A program made the translations under genes and the position numbers. From positions 8,330,509 through 8,394,508 of the forward strand of contig OZ022257.1 in the NCBI GenBank assembly GCA_963978905.1: a DNA stretch of 64,000 bases, read 5' to 3'. Under the pieces are notes generated by a model. It saw only the letters and a list, made by a program, of their open reading frames with translations, had not been told where the DNA came from and searched no databases. Numbering within the stretch: the first letter of the stretch is position 1; each line of letters begins with the position of its first letter. Positions 13,629 to 27,932 of the stretch are shown here, piece after piece. This stretch comes from Trichostrongylus colubriformis. Lineage: Eukaryota > Nematoda > Chromadorea > Rhabditida > Trichostrongylidae.

Positions 13629-14002
13629 GGCCGCCGTCAGACTGCGATTGTGCGATTCTGCCATTTCGCGGTGTCGCGGCTACACGCGCGAAAGTTTTAT
13701 GGGAAAGGCGGCGTTCGATGAATAATCTTTGTTCATTCCCAGCAAAGAGAAATGTGCAGTGGCGTTTATTCATTATCGAATTCAATGATTACTTCTGAAG
13801 CATGAAACACCCCATTTAGTCAGGGAGGGGCAAAAGAATGAAAAATCTGGTTGTGTAGATGGCAAGCGAGCCTCTATGTAGGCAAGTGCATTGACATGAC
13901 ACTGACAGGACATTGCACAATCTCAGTGTCCTATTATCGCACGCGAAAAAGCGACACCGCAAAATCGCAAAATTGCCAAATTGCAAAGTCTGACGGCGGC
14001 CC
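13629..14002. mobile_element. MITE, 374 bp, Harbinger-like relative
   Basis: Termini are GGCCGCCGTCAGACT and, inverted, GTCTGACGGCGGCC. Subterminal blocks are also inverted (TTTCGCGGTGTCGC against GCGACACCGCAAAATCGC). The centre contains the 175-bp duplicate shared with 12620-12835. There is no open frame for a transposase, so it is non-autonomous. Confidence 0.7.
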
Positions 14003-17000
14003 TCTGTGGAGTATGGGTTAAAATAATCAAGAGGGGACACAATGGACGAAGAAAGAACATTGAAGCACTCTCGACATGGACCTTCAGGCATAATTTATAT
14101 GAGTTTGTGAGAAAAAAAAACGTGGGAGCTTAGCATCGGGTTGTTCAGATCTGGAGAGGGCAAGGGAATTTCGATAACTACTTCCGTCCTTTCTCAGAAA
14201 TTGTGAGCAAGTCGGCGTTTATAGGCGGAAGTCACTCTGTGAGCCAGAAAATTGCGAAGCACTTGGAAAAGTACGGGATCAGAGTTCCAGAAAATTGCAA
14301 TTCACTTCCACTGGCAATGGGATTTGCCACGATCAAAAATTCTTGTTTTTTTCAGAGAGTTCTCAAGATTTTGCAAAAATTATTGTCGATAATAGGTTCT
14401 CTTGGTCCGTGGACTGGGATTCACTCAACTGGTACTGCTTCCTCTTCGTCTCTCAAAAGCTAGTTTGCCCAGAGGTAAAAGACCATGTGAAAGATGAGGG
14501 AAGAATTGGAAAGATAAATAATCAACAGATATATGAGATGATAAATAAGTGATTTTTATATACACAAAAGGAAATGAGAATGGAAATTCTTCAACGATCC
14601 TTAAAGACACCAGAAGGGGGTAATTTTGGCTTACGGTAGAACAGACGTGGTGTGGACGAGTTTAAGTGGCCGCCATTGCACAAACTCGCCAATTTGACGC
14701 CTTGACATGGTGCCAAAAGAAGATGTTTCTATTATAAATTTGTTTTTTCCTTTAGTTTTTACTTTGTTCTTTCTTATATTGTTTCTAGATGTACTTACAT
14801 GAATGCTAATGTAGTTAGGAATGGCCACTCCACTGCCTGGGAGTCAGGTGCTACAACTAATGTTGGCCTACGGCCCGTCTCCTACAGCGGACAACTCGGA
14901 ATGGATGCGCTGATGCGAATTGGATGCGAACACACACCGCAGCGATGCGCTCTTGAATCCGGGTTTTTTCACCGATTATCGCTTCGAACCTTTTGCGTTC
15001 GTTACAAAATGCTCATTTCTTTGCATCTTCCTCTTGTTTCGGACCCCCTTCCGGTTCCTTTAAAGGAAGTCTATTATATGGAGCAACATTTGTGGAGATA
15101 TGAATTGAATTGAAGCTGAGTGGCCTGTCTCATTGCTTGATGGAAGGAGACAGCAGGTTTGTCAAGAACATGAACAACGACGACATAAAACTTGCAAAGC
15201 GTAAAGCATTGTGAAAAAATTTGAAACGAAATGTGAAGTGCGAAGCGAACCGATGAACCGGCGAACAACAGTGGAACATGACCTAAAGTCTGCCCTGACC
15301 TCCTGTTCTTCCTCTTCTACGCAATTACTTGGGTTGAATTCGCCTCACTGCTACTGCTGCAAATGTTGATGTTGCTGTTCCACAGGAAAACACGATTCCT
15401 AATGAAGGATGTATCGAACGCCAATTTGCTGTCGGGTAGCGCATATTCCCATGAGAGACGCGGTGCTTTCCCGGAACTGGCACACAAGCTTTTTAGAGCT
15501 CGCCAAATGGGTTTCATTGTGTTTTTTCCCAGGATGTGCCAGTTTCACGACGCACAAAGGACCTCTATGTGAGGGGTTCTTATAAGGAGACGCAAAGGTC
15601 TGTTATAATTCTACAAGGCCATTTTTAGGCAGTGTGGGGCTCGATGCGAAGGTTTGAGAACTTTACCGAATATTTAATGTAATGAACCCATTCTCCCTAG
15701 GAAATTGGACTTCGACCTCTCATAATCGGAAGGAAAAATCAAGAAAATTGTAGATATCAAGTCACGAGACAAAAATATTGGCAGTAATTCATATTGAAAA
15801 GGATAGATGTTTATTGGATATTCACTAGTGTTTATTGCGAGTATTTAGACACTTATTAATTAAAGTTAATTTATTGATTTGATTATTTCAAGCGAACGCG
15901 GTCAAATCAAGAGTATTTCAGAATGCTGCCGAATGACGTAGTTTTTGAGCGCTTCCAAATTGAGCAGAAACTTATTTATCCATTTTTTAAACTGTTTTAT
16001 ACTTATTACTCCGGACCACGAGCCATTTTTTGGATGACGTCGTTATTTGTTGCTTACATAGCGTTTATTTATTTATTTATTTATTTGTGCATTTCAAGCA
16101 CATAAGTTTATAACACAGCTCTTTTCCAACTTCATCACATGACGTCAATTTTGGTACTTGCAAAATGAAGAAAATATTTATTCATTTTTTTATTCAGTCG
16201 ATCACTAACGTATGTTCAAATCACGACAAATTCCAAAATCCATCAGATTGCTTTAATTTTAACGCTTACAAAATAGACAGAAGTTCATCTATTCAATTAT
16301 TCAATTAATTGTTTTAGGGTTAATTCTGAGATCACTTCCGTGTTAAGCCTATTTACATGACGCAAATTTTCGAATTTTTCACACGATTGCAAATGAATAG
16401 GAACTGCTTTTAGAAGGAAATTTCCAAGGTTTATGAATAAGACTGAAGCATGCGGAGATAAGCTCACACAAGGGCTGAGAGCGTGTTCGAATTCAATTTG
16501 GACGGGTTAGTATGAGAAGAATGACGAACACGGGGAACTGCAATGACGAGGCTCGAGACCTGCTTTGCGCAATTGTGACCTTGAGTTGAACTTGGGATGT
16601 TCATAGTGTGCCCGTAGGTGGCCAAAAAGTCAAAAAATAGTTGCTGAAAATTGAAGGCGAGCGCGCGCGCAGAAAACTGGTTGCGATTAACTGGTTAATT
16701 CAAAATTTTAACAAATTTTTTTAGCATCAACTGCACTCACTAGCGGTCACGAGTGTTTCAAGAGAACATCGGGACCCTATCTGATAAGGAAATGAAATTC
16801 AATGGTCAGTTGTTGACTTGGAAAAAAATCATGAGAATCAGAATCAAAACTCGAGGAATCGATCCAGCCAGTTTGATTCAAAGAACATGCTATCTAGCCA
16901 GTACGCCACATACACCTTGAGAGATGACAGTTGGTTGGGTAATTTACCTTCCAAAAACAACCATATCACAATGAAACATTGTGTTGAATAGCATGACCGT

Positions 17001-20000
17001 GTCTCTACGTCCCCCTTCTAAACCGTTGCAAAATTCGCTAATGTCAACTCTTCTTCGGAAGCGATTGAGCAGCACGCGATTGCTCTGTTATACGCCTTTG
17101 AGAAGTGCTGGGTTGGAGATGATTTACGCATTTTCCCACATCTCCGACCCCTACACCCAAATATAATCAGTCAAAGACGTGGAAATGAGGACTGCATGGC
17201 GCATCTAAGCCTTTTCATTGCTTAGACACCAACCTATGATTCTTGATCATTACAGTATGCCTAAATCTTCCTGGACATGATTATTTTATATTACCCAGTA
17301 AGATAACAAATTTGTGGGCCAGAAACCTGAAGTAGCAAAGATGACCATTCAGTGGAATGCGCCATGAATTCGTAACCACTTCGAAATCTGGCAGTCCATG
17401 GTGGTACATGGTGGATATCACAGCAACGTGATAAAATGTGCATGAAAAGTGTATCTTGTGATGAGCATTTTTCATGTAAGCTAGTACATGAAGAAATCAT
17501 CCCAAAACTTATATATTTAATAAAAATAAACATACTAGCTAACCGGATGGAACGATGTAATTAGCGGCTTATCAATAGAAACTCACTGACACAAAAAACA
17601 GTTTTCAATGCAGTGATGAGAGATGATAACAGAGAACGATTGCATAAAAAGCACATTTACAAAGTGCATTTAATCCAATCAATTCTCATTCAGGTGTGGT
17701 CGTATCCGTGTCACCTAGGCGACACTCCGTGGACAAAACGGATTAGTGCACCGTTAATCGCCTTAAGATGCATAAGTCGTCCGAAAAAAGTCAACTTCTT
17801 AGAAGGATTTTCAGGGGGAAAACATCTGAAGCTGGTTTGTAGAGGGAAGGCTCCTCACCGCACAGCTTGAGGAGCTCGGCCAAGTCTTCACCAATAAGAA
17901 CGGCTAACATATCGGTGAAACGGGGCCTTGCTCTGAGGCCACACCTTTCTTTCTGCTCAAGACACTTCCAAACATGATTTTTCAGCATTGACTTATAATT
18001 AGCTATAGGTCACGGAGCCGCTACGCGACTGCTCGCGGCCTAGAGATCTTTTCATACTTCAATGGAACCTTGACATTGCCGAATACACCCTCTACAGTTA
18101 GTACTACCGGAGTATGAATTTCAGTTGCATGCAAGGAGTATGTCCTGAATCCGCCACGCGATCGCTTGCAATACAAGATCACTTTTGCATGGTACAAATA
18201 TGATGCCGATGTTTCCAAAAACGCTTTTGGTGGCCGCTGCTTATTTCAATTTACTGCATTAATTAATTAATTAATAATATAATGCAATAAAATTTGTGAG
18301 TTGTGTCTTCAGCACGCTGGCATTCTGTGTCCACCAATCAATGGATAACTAAATAACTAATCAAGTGAATATAGTGAGCTGATTATTTAGAAATGAAAGG
18401 AAAGAGGAAGTGTATCCGGTTTTCAATAAGAATTGAGGCTGAACAAGATTTCTGGTAGCTGCCCCCTCCCCATCCCTTATATTTCGACAGAGTTCGAATT
18501 GATGGGCTCTGATTTAGGCCTAACGTGAGGATTGCAGAAAAAACAGAGATTTCTAAAATTGACAATGATGTTGATTATGTTATATTAGGAAATTAAGATC
18601 GCTATGCAAAATTTTTAATTCGCACCTTTTTTTGTGATGACATAATAAAAAATGAAATTCGGCGTGTTCCCACCACGAATCAGTTTCACACAGTTTTTTT
18701 TTTTGCGGAATTTCAGAGGTTGAGAGCACCTAGCATCCACAAGCGATCACAGGAAACCGGGGGTGGGGGTGCATGGCGAAAAAACACTACCGACAACTGG
18801 ACGACAACGAAAAGCCATGCACGCGTCGGGTCGGGCGCATGATCGTGGGAACCGTCGGATGTCCCAGAAATATGGGGCGGAACCAACTTTGAACTCATCC
18901 CGGCCTTCTCTCCTGTTCAATCACCCACCACGACCCCCTTGACCCTCTACGGGCGCCAAGGGACCATGAAACGGACTGTCAGAACACGGAGCTGTATACA
19001 CACGTGTGAAAATGAACGGAACTCGTTTTGTAACAAGTGCAAATAGTAACCAGCGAAACTGGTTCCCCACACAGACACTACGTTATTACTGAACAATGAT
19101 GCAAACCTTTCAAATGAATGGGTACTCTAAAAAGAGCAGGTGTAATAAGAATCACAGTCTTAACAACGTCACCGAAACATTCAACAAGTCACCGTAAACA
19201 ATGCATTAACGACGCACCACTTCTGAACGGAGAATCTTTAAAAAATCACTTTGAATGGTAGGCGGAGTCATTAGTGTCTCAGCGTGCGAAAGTAGGAGGG
19301 GACAGAAGGGGGTGGAGAGGAGCGAGAAGGGGCTAATCGATAGTCAACATAATCTAGGCACAGTTACTTAATAAGTATACAATTAATAATATTCCAAAAC
19401 AACCGTTGGAAAATTGATTGAACGAAAAGTGAAAAAAATGTGTAATATTGAAAAAGTGCAGTATTGGCTCAGTGGATAGAGGCGCGCTCATACCCGTGAA
19501 ATACTATTTGTTTCGATTCCGCTTGCCAGTTTCGTGATGGATGCATCAAAGATATATCGATACATGAGTCTCACAATGTTTAAGCCTATCTATACTAAAT
19601 GCGAAGTGAGAGGGGGGGGGGGCAACTAGTTGAATGTTACAGTAACAAGCCTTTACATGGGTGTCGAGTAATAAAAGGGGCTTTACAGGATTATACATAT
19701 ACACTGAGGCATCCACACTATGGTACTGACATGTAAGGTTGTTAAGACATGTTGCATCTCGACGCTCAACAACTTGCCCCCCCCCCACTGATATAGCACC
19801 CTATTACTATGTCAAGGATTTATTGGAAACGTCTCTACAATTCCTTATGAAAGATAAGTGCCTGGCGTATTCCATCAAGAGAAAGTGCTTTGAAAGGGGC
19901 ATGGGGTGAATACACGAAACCAAATCCTGTAAGACCATCTACAGCCACTATTCCGGCCTTTAAAACCGGTTCTGGATAAAGGTTAGTTCTCACAAAGGGA

Positions 20001-23000
20001 ACTGAAAAAAGTGTAATAGTTCTCAAGTTCAGGGTGGGAAAAAGCTGTAATTCCACTTTCGGATTCACACCTCATTTGGCAATTCTCCGTGAAACGATTA
20101 AATTCGCGTACTTTGAGGACGTTTCTCACGAGCAATTGAGAATGGTTACCATGGCAACTAATCCTTTTTTTGTTCGCACGATGAATAATGAAAGAGGTGT
20201 GAAGTACGATTCGCGACGCTTCCATGCACTAATGCGCCATGCACTTGTTTTCTGATGAAATCGTTGAAAACATTGGTGGATGATGAACATTGTTCATGCG
20301 TTGTGTCGAAAACGTCTTAAGTCGGCGACGCTCGCTTTTTTATTATTCAAGCAGTCGCATATGAAAAAACGCATAAATAGTCCAACACAACAAGAAATAA
20401 ATAGACAAGCGAATCAAATAAATGAAAAGTCACTATAACAGATGATAATAATTAATAAGTCAGTGACAAAAAAAAAAATGGACTCGATGAGATGCAGATG
20501 GAATTGAAGACTGGGTGTAATCAAATTTCAAATTCCAGTGGCATGCTCATGCTGGCAAGCCCCACCACCGCTGTTCCAGACACCTGTGACAGACAATTTA
20601 AGGTCACCTCTACGGTTACTCCACGAAAAAAGAATAAATCAGTTGGAGGGAGGGGCCGAACTCTCCAGATGAAAAAATTTCCCCGAGACTTACAGATTCT
20701 TTATTTATTTATTATTTACTTACTTATTTTCTATTTACTTATTATTTGTTATTAATTTAATATTTATTTATTTATTCATTACTATTGCGCCCTAAGATCC
20801 GGCAACACAGGCAACATTGTTAGAGGTAAGCTATGGCTAAAAATGATTGCCATTCATGTAGTATTATTTTTAATGTCATCCAAAGTTAATGAATAGCGAT
20901 TTGCCTAACCCTTTGGATGCGCCATGCATGATACTTTCATTTGAAATCCTAGGAGTGAAAATGCATAGTTGCATGAAAATGAGTTCAGTCGGAATTAATT
21001 TCAGTGGTCTAATAATCTCGGCCAGATTGGTGTCGAAAGAATGGACCTGGAAGGGGAAGAACACAGTAGAACTGGACCCTATTTGAACTGCGGACTATGC
21101 ATATGCATGTTTGCAGAACCTCTTGTCACTTTCCGGTCGCTTTCCCGCTACACGGATAGGATTCTTTGCACTCAAAACCGATCACTAATTTTCCCACGTA
21201 GAAGTATGGTTGCGAAATTTGTTTTCTTACATGTGAACAGTTAAAACTGCTCATTAAACTGCTCCCTCAGCAGCTGCTCGGATGTTTTCAGGCGATTGTT
21301 ATTGCTGCTGCTTGTTACCTGACGTATTTCCTGGTTCATTGTCACCGAGGATTTTTTTGCAGCTGAAAACCTCTGCAAGAAGGGAGTAGGAGGAGGACTA
21401 GGGATATTACTTCAGCGTCAATGGACCCGCTCTAGGCCATATAAAGAAATAGATATGAAATTAATGGAACTGTCTGTGATATTCCCGCCATTACAACCCT
21501 CCACTCTATCGCGTTCAAAAAGTCCTTTGCAATAATTTTCAGCCAAATTCCACACTGACTATTACAGCTTTATCCCGATGGCCAAATTTGACCCGTTTCT
21601 TTATAGCGGGGCTCAAATGACTCAAATTGTGTTCATAACTGCAAAAAATATTGATGAAGATTGACCATTACGACAGCTTATACCAAATAAACAATTACAA
21701 TAAACATAAGCATCTAAATAGTAAACACCCGGAAGAGCCCACACCATCATACGTATATTGTGTACAAGTGCATAATGTGAAAGAGGGACCCACAAATGCT
21801 TTTAACAACGAAATTCTGTGATTTTACGACATGCATATATCCTATACCTCTGTAGTATAACCCAAAACCCATATAACTCGTTATATGACGCCATCCAATC
21901 TTTTATTCTCAAGCTGCTGTTTTCCGCAATGAAGCTGGGATTGCTGAAACCTTTAATGTTTCTAAATATACTCATTACTTAGTAGTCAGCTGGTTCTGTA
22001 ATTGAATGACCTTTTTGTTTCCCTTTTTATGGTAGACGGTGTTTTCAGACGATGACGTTATCACTACCTAATTTCATCTTCTGTTTACAACGTTTGATGT
22101 TGCACTTCTAGGAAATTAATGCCTTAATCGCTCCTTTTTTAATTTTACTCCGCCCCGCCCCAGTTGTTGAACACAAGGAAAAAGTAGCTGAAAGAGTAGC
22201 CAGAAGGAGATGAAGAAGAAGAATTAAGGAAATTGAAAATAGAGATGAATATTCAGAGATAAGTAAGCAAACAAAAATGTAACATCAAAGGTCTCGCCTA
22301 CGGAACTATGTTTGCACGAGATATTGGTAGCCGAATTCAGTAGAGGAGGACCCAAATCCCGTTTTTAAAAGAGGGTATTAGGACAGACAGATAATGCGGT
22401 TGCGAGAAAAGTGTTGATTTTCGGTCGGGAAATGGATAATTTCAAAGAAAATAGGCACTGGATAAATAAACTCGCGAAAATTTGAGAACAAAGCAAGGGT
22501 CTACGGACCATCATGTAGTCCCACCGCTTTGTCTGGGTGTGCAGAAGGAACCATGGCGACATCGCGTCAGAGATTGCGCGGCGGCTCCCCTCCGACAGTG
22601 CAAGTGACAAAATGCCGTGAGTGACGTGTTCGTGACACTGCGGCGGTTCCTTTTGCACTGCATGCGCCCACTTACAGCGCAGTTGCAGGCGCTAGGTGCA
22701 GGTGACATCGTGGTTAAATTGAATATTTTGCATCTGCTGGTAGATGCAAAATACCCACGTACAGCTTACTGTAATACTATAAAATGACACATTCTGAATT
22801 ATTCATATGTTTTCCATGTATGCTGTCGTAACCAAGTAATTTTGCAACCTTGTAGTAAGCTATCGAGGTGTAGTAATTGAATTAACTTAGTAAGACAGCT
22901 AACTTGACTTGCTTGATTTCTTTCATTTCCACCTGGAAACACATCAACAACACAGCAGAAAACTCCATCACAAACAAGACACATTTGTGAGGCCAAAGGA

Positions 23001-24964
23001 TAATGAGGAAACGTCAAGAGAGAGCTGTCATATTCGCAACATTGACAGGAAATAGACTGAGTTGTTTACATAAACAACCCTGGATAACAGCTGTTAGGGG
23101 AGTTCTGTGAATGAATTGAAATAGTTATGAAGATTTTCTTAGAACAATGAAGGTTTATATTCAGACATTTGCTTTCAGTTGTGTTTGATTCAAATTAAGT
23201 GATTAACTAAAGTGATTATTTGATGAAGAAACTCGGGAAATAAAATAATATTTAAAAGGTGGCGGCCTCTCACCGCGGAAATAGCGGAATGGATCCCCAT
23301 CGATTCCATGCATTCAAATAGTCAGACGATCGATTTCATTTCGGATAGATCAAGCTACAGCCGATTTGCTACGCTGGCAATGAACACAATGACTTAAACA
23401 CTTGAGGAATTTTTGTCACAGACAAACATTATTTGGCCTTTTTTTTTTTGGGGGGGGGGGGAGGGGAGGAGGAGGCACGTGGCTTCATTCGTCCTGGCAT
23501 TTTTCCCTTTCCAAGTCTCAAAATCCAGCCCCATTACAATCACATCGTCCACCAATCTTGCTATGGCTTGTCATGATTGTGCTGGATATGAGTTTAGCTG
23601 CATAGCCTAAAATCGCCCTGGTGTTCAGACGGCACCCAAATCAATCAGTTCAACGGTCTCTGAAAACAGCGAAAGTCACGGCGTATTCCAAATGGTTTAG
23701 TCATCGAGCAAGCTTCCAAAGAATGATTCCGAAATTCATGAAAAGATCAGCGCAAATGCTCCTCACAATTGACCCTTATTAAGCGCATTTATTTATATTG
23801 TATGGTGTGCTCGTACGTTCAATCGCATCATGATTCTGAGTATGGAAAGCATGCATGGCGCAACCTAAGCCATTTTTTGATCGCTCGCTGTTCTGAAAGC
23901 CAGTTGACCGATCTTTGCCGTTTGGCTATCCGTGTTGCTATCGCTAAGTGCGCTTTCACTAAAACTGGAAGTCGATTGAATCGAGGACTAGTTCGATCCC
24001 GACCATCCCAGGCCAGACATGCCCGACATGTTTTCATTCGAATAGCATAATACTTATACTGCAATTGCAGATAATGCGCTCTAATTGCGATTTTAAAAAA
24101 CACAGTAATCCGTGCGCCGTTGTGGAAACGATTTGCTAATGATCCCATACTGATTGATTGCGTTAATCTTTGATTTATGGTCATGTTTCAAATTTGTGGG
24201 CGCACTCACTCGTGTATTTTCAAAGGTCAACCCGTATACGCTACGAACTCGACTCAAAACGGAATTGTTGATTTGATTAGATGGCTTGGTTCCGAATACG
24301 AAGCTTGATGTTTATGCCACAGCGTTTATAACAAGGAAGTGAGATGCTTTCAAACTTTTAAGACAGGGCTGAAATTGCTAAAAGCATGTAAAAACAATAA
24401 CATAAAAGTTAATGCTCAAAACAAGGTCGTTAACAATTTGTAGCTGGTCAGATGACTCCGGTCTAGCTAGTACATACCACTTGGCACCTTCGACAACTAC
24501 AAACTGAATGGAGAAACAAGCAACGTATTATCAAGGTGGAAATAAAGTAGCTGGTGATTTTTTTGAAGTTTTGAATTCAAAAACAATGCATGATTATAAT
24601 GAGGTATTATTTGCTCCAATACTATGACAACTGAACCGAAAGTCGAAAAAGTATTTTTATATAAATTATTTCCGGGGATCTTGTGACAAATCAGTTGGTT
24701 CCCGTTACGCATGGATCCTGGACAGAAACCAAGGGATTAGCAGTATCCTCCTGTGTTCTCTCTGCACTTAGGAAGTTGTGGAAGAACAACATCATTGTAC
24801 CGGCTTATTTTTATTCTATCATGTATTTTTAGATATAATTATAATTCACTCCTTATATGTGTTGGTAAGATGGAAGTCACTTTGCTTGCCATAGACTTGT
24901 AATTTACATATGATGCTTACCTTAAAAGCCTGCGCTAAGTCCATGCTGCAAAATGCATCAGGAT
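14003..24964. other. Long gene-poor region
   Basis: No exon chain with consistent phase was found in these 11 kb. AT-rich simple repeats (TTTA units) occur near 16055-16090 and 20695-20780. A tRNA-like block lies at 19457-19530. An open frame on the minus strand at 19835-20068 and another pair near 17.8-18.2 kb have mildly protein-like composition but no recognised domain. A short hydrophobic frame follows TTTTCAG near 21287 and stops after 24 codons; I could not place it in a gene. Confidence 0.35.
19457..19530 (+). repeat. Degenerate tRNA-like sequence
   Basis: TGGCTCAGTGGATAGAG resembles a tRNA box A and D-arm, and TTTCGATTCCG resembles box B at suitable spacing. The acceptor ends do not pair well by eye, so a tRNA pseudogene or SINE head is more likely than a working tRNA. 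Confidence 0.45.
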
Positions 24965-25178
24965 GGGTGTGTGCAGATATGACAGCGAATCGCTTCGCGG
25001 CGCCACCAGTACGACTCACCGTATCGATTGCTCTTGGGAGCCGGTGCGTCACGTCTGCGCTTCCACTCATGCCACACTGCCTCGCTTGAAGGCTGCCACG
25101 CCCTGCCACTGGCACTCGCACCCGCCGCGCCGCACGCCGCGGGCGTCCACGCGATTCGATGTCATTCTGCACACACCC
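24965..25178. mobile_element. Mutator-like MITE, copy 1 (214 bp)
   Basis: Starts GGGTGTGTGCAGATATGACA and ends with the inverse TGTCATTCTGCACACACCC, with subterminal GCGAATCGC/GCGATTCG. The GC-rich interior shares GAGGCAGTGTGGCA-type sequence (inverted) with 28365-28651 and 34518-34744. It has no coding capacity. Confidence 0.7.
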
Positions 25179-25946
25179 CTTCAGTCAGAGAAAGGCACGC
25201 GGTAAACCACAAAATTACCCCTTTTGCTTGAAAACATGGTTTGGCGTTAACCATTCATGATTCGTAACTGAGAAAATTCACAATCGCACTGCTCAATCCT
25301 CATGAAGGACCTATCCTACGAGTCCGAAGGGACGCTTTGTTGCTTTTCATTTTTTAGCCTACCAATGGTATGTCCGGACAGGTAGGACCAGAAGGCTGAC
25401 CCCCAAAAATGAGACCTGTGGAATTTCCTAAATACTAGCGATAGAGGGAAATAGTCGCTGGGTAGTAATTTTATTGCGGTTGTGCGCCGTACTGGATGGG
25501 TCCTGAAGCGGTGACGGTGACCTACGTCTCAATCTGGGTGTAATCCTTTAAATCTCAACCAATACTACTCTCGTAGCTCGCACCATCACATCGCGCGCAA
25601 ACGCGGCCACGGGAATTGTCCTAATGGCATATACCCGCGTGTGGGTAGTGGATATGGAGGAAATGAGGCGAAAATATAAAAATGTCAGGAATGGTGCATA
25701 TGTCGCGTTTTTCGGTAAAAGTATGCAAAAGGCGAAAAACCCTCGAGCAGCTAATAATAGGGCTGAGCCATGGTTGTAGCCTAGGCCAAAGCGGTAGGCA
25801 ATTTCTTACCAAACATGAATGAGAAATAGCAGCTCTATCGTCTCCAGGCGACTTCCTTTAGACCACAGACGACGATTTTTGACAGGAAACCTTATGAGGC
25901 CACGTGTACCAGAGCACTCTCTGAGTTTTGATCATCAGAAAGGGAA

Positions 25947-26312
25947 ATGTCGGGTACTTGGACTAAAAAAGGTGAAAGGAACGTTGCAGCCGAGCGTGTC
26001 GCCATTGCCATGAGTGATAAAGAAGGATATGGGAAAAACTGGGCTGCAGCAGCTGCCACCGATGATAAGCCTACGACCATGATGGTGATGGCTGCGCGTT
26101 ACGCAAGGAGAGTGAAACGGATCACACTGAAACCGGATCCAAATGGCCGCCCTCGTAGCGGCAATGTACTACGAAACCTGAACGAGCCATGTCCGTCGCC
26201 ATCGCCACTCGCAGACGTTCTCATGGCGCCACCGGCTTTTCAGATCGCCTCGCCAATTGAAAATCTAGAAAGTTCCGATTTTGTGAAATTTGTTCGGAAG
26301 GATCTGTACTGA
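25947..26312 (+). CDS. Unassigned 121-codon open frame
   Basis: An ATG-to-TGA frame encodes 121 residues without introns. The N-terminal half is rich in Ala, Lys and Met (MSGTWTKKGERN at the start, then runs of Ala and Met); the C-terminal half has a PCPSPSPLADVL stretch and ends in SSDFVKFVRKDLY. I recognise no domain, signal peptide or membrane segment. It may be a small gene, an exon or a remnant of a mobile element. The length alone exceeds most chance frames nearby, which is the only support. Confidence 0.2.
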   Translation: MSGTWTKKGERNVAAERVAIAMSDKEGYGKNWAAAAATDDKPTTMMVMAARYARRVKRITLKPDPNGRPRSGNVLRNLNEPCPSPSPLADVLMAPPAFQIASPIENLESSDFVKFVRKDLY

Positions 26313-27759
26313 CCCATTTGGAACGCTATCTGAGCCTATTATCCGCGCTCAGATTTGGAGTTTTCACATCCGAGATCTTATAAAAAGCTCTTATCGCCTA
26401 TCGTCTATTTATCAAAGAATAAATGATGCAAAAGGTTTTTACCCCATTACGGGAGTGGGAACTCCACTGGTATAGACTCAAAAAGACTTTCGATTCGATC
26501 CCTTTCGCCTTCAGCTCAGCATCATCTATCGAACCTCGACGAAGAGTGATTGAAAGCAAAGGCGCGAAAAGCGAACGAAATTACCGTTATCCGGATAGGG
26601 GCTGAGAAAACGCCATTTAGGACGTCTTGTATTGCTTTTTTAGAGAGCATGATATCGGGGGATAGTGGTTTTTAGCCTCTGAAACATAGTCAATGATCTT
26701 TAGCCGTGCGGCTAACTTCCATAGACGAACTGGTTGTCAACAAGTGGCATCCCTGGAGAGGCGACAGCGGCAGATAAAAACAGCCGCTTATTCGGAAGTA
26801 GCTATCGCCGACGATCTTTCTGCAATCGCCAAACTTGTTCTTGGTAAGCTACCATAACGGGCTATCTGATGTTCACAGTAAAAGCAACTAGTATGCAGCT
26901 GCTAAACTACGTGAAACTGCCTCTCCGTCATTGTCACGGATTTAATCCCTAACTTAGGGGAGCCATTTGTCATTGTCTCATTTTGGTCTGAATATTAGCT
27001 TGTGGAAGAGGTAAGTGGTAATTTGATTATCCGTAAGAGATTGTCTTGGAGTGTGTCCGTACATTATTTCTATTCAAAATCGCAGAATCGATGAATGTAC
27101 GTAAAAAATTGCAGGAGACCGTCTAACACGCATAAATTTCACTATTTCGAGTAATACCGTTCCAGAGTTCTACGGCGTAGGAGGTTTGACTACCCAAGAA
27201 GCAGCGATGTCCCTTGTTTTTGTAGATCTACAGCCCAAAGTGACTCGTACCAATCTTTTTGCGGGCTGGAACATCGCTCATAGATCAGGACGCTCGGATT
27301 GGGTCACCACACCCGACACAGATACCTTCCTGGTTTCGTAGTGGACTAACCGCGCGCGCAAAGATGCATGGTCGCCTCAAGGCCCGGCGGCGGACCCAAT
27401 TCGAATGTGTTGGCCCACATTTCAGGCAATGAGGTGCCTCAAGGATAATTCGTTTCCATCTGATTGGGGCGCGCCAAGTGCCCAATTGTTGTGATACTTG
27501 AATGGAGATGGCGCGCTGTCGAGAGCAGATCAGTTGCGGAGTCATCAAAGGAATCGTTCACGGAATTCCATGATTCTATTTCCTAACGGATTCACATTAC
27601 TAGATATAGTAGATGATTGTAATACGGAAAGAACTGAAGAATGTCTTTCATTCCAAAGCAGAAATCAAAAGACTGAAGAAAGAGCTACTGGTTTGAATTC
27701 CCGCCACAACATTTGAACAAGTCGTCAGCGGCTAGATGACAGTTCAGAAGGGAGACGGT

Positions 27760-27932
27760 CGTTTGGCGCGGCCTCTGCAGCTAATTTTCCAACGGGGCGC
27801 TGCCAAAGCTCCTCCCCTTAGAAGGCTTAGGCAATTCTGAGAGAGCCCAGACGGCGAAGGACACGCCCCCAACGGTGAGCAATGGCCCCTGCGACTCATT
27901 GGAAAATTAGCTGCGGAGGCCGCGCCACACGA
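27760..27932. mobile_element. MITE with long inverted termini
   Basis: TCGTTTGGCGCGGCCTCTGC and GCAGAGG-type inner bases reappear inverted as GCGGAGGCCGCGCCACACGA, extending inward through AGCTAATTTTCCA/TGGAAAATTAGCT for more than 30 bp. TTCAGAAGGGAGACGG on the left and TTCAGAAAGGAGATGG on the right look like direct flanking repeats. Confidence 0.7.

Noticed and set aside
17791..18218. Two minus-strand frames with mildly protein-like sequence
   Set aside because: They are in different frames without splice sites joining them, and no family came to mind; perhaps a decayed element.
21287..21360. Short hydrophobic frame after TTTTCAG, possible terminal helix exon
   Set aside because: Only 24 codons, with no upstream exon; similar frames are expected by chance.
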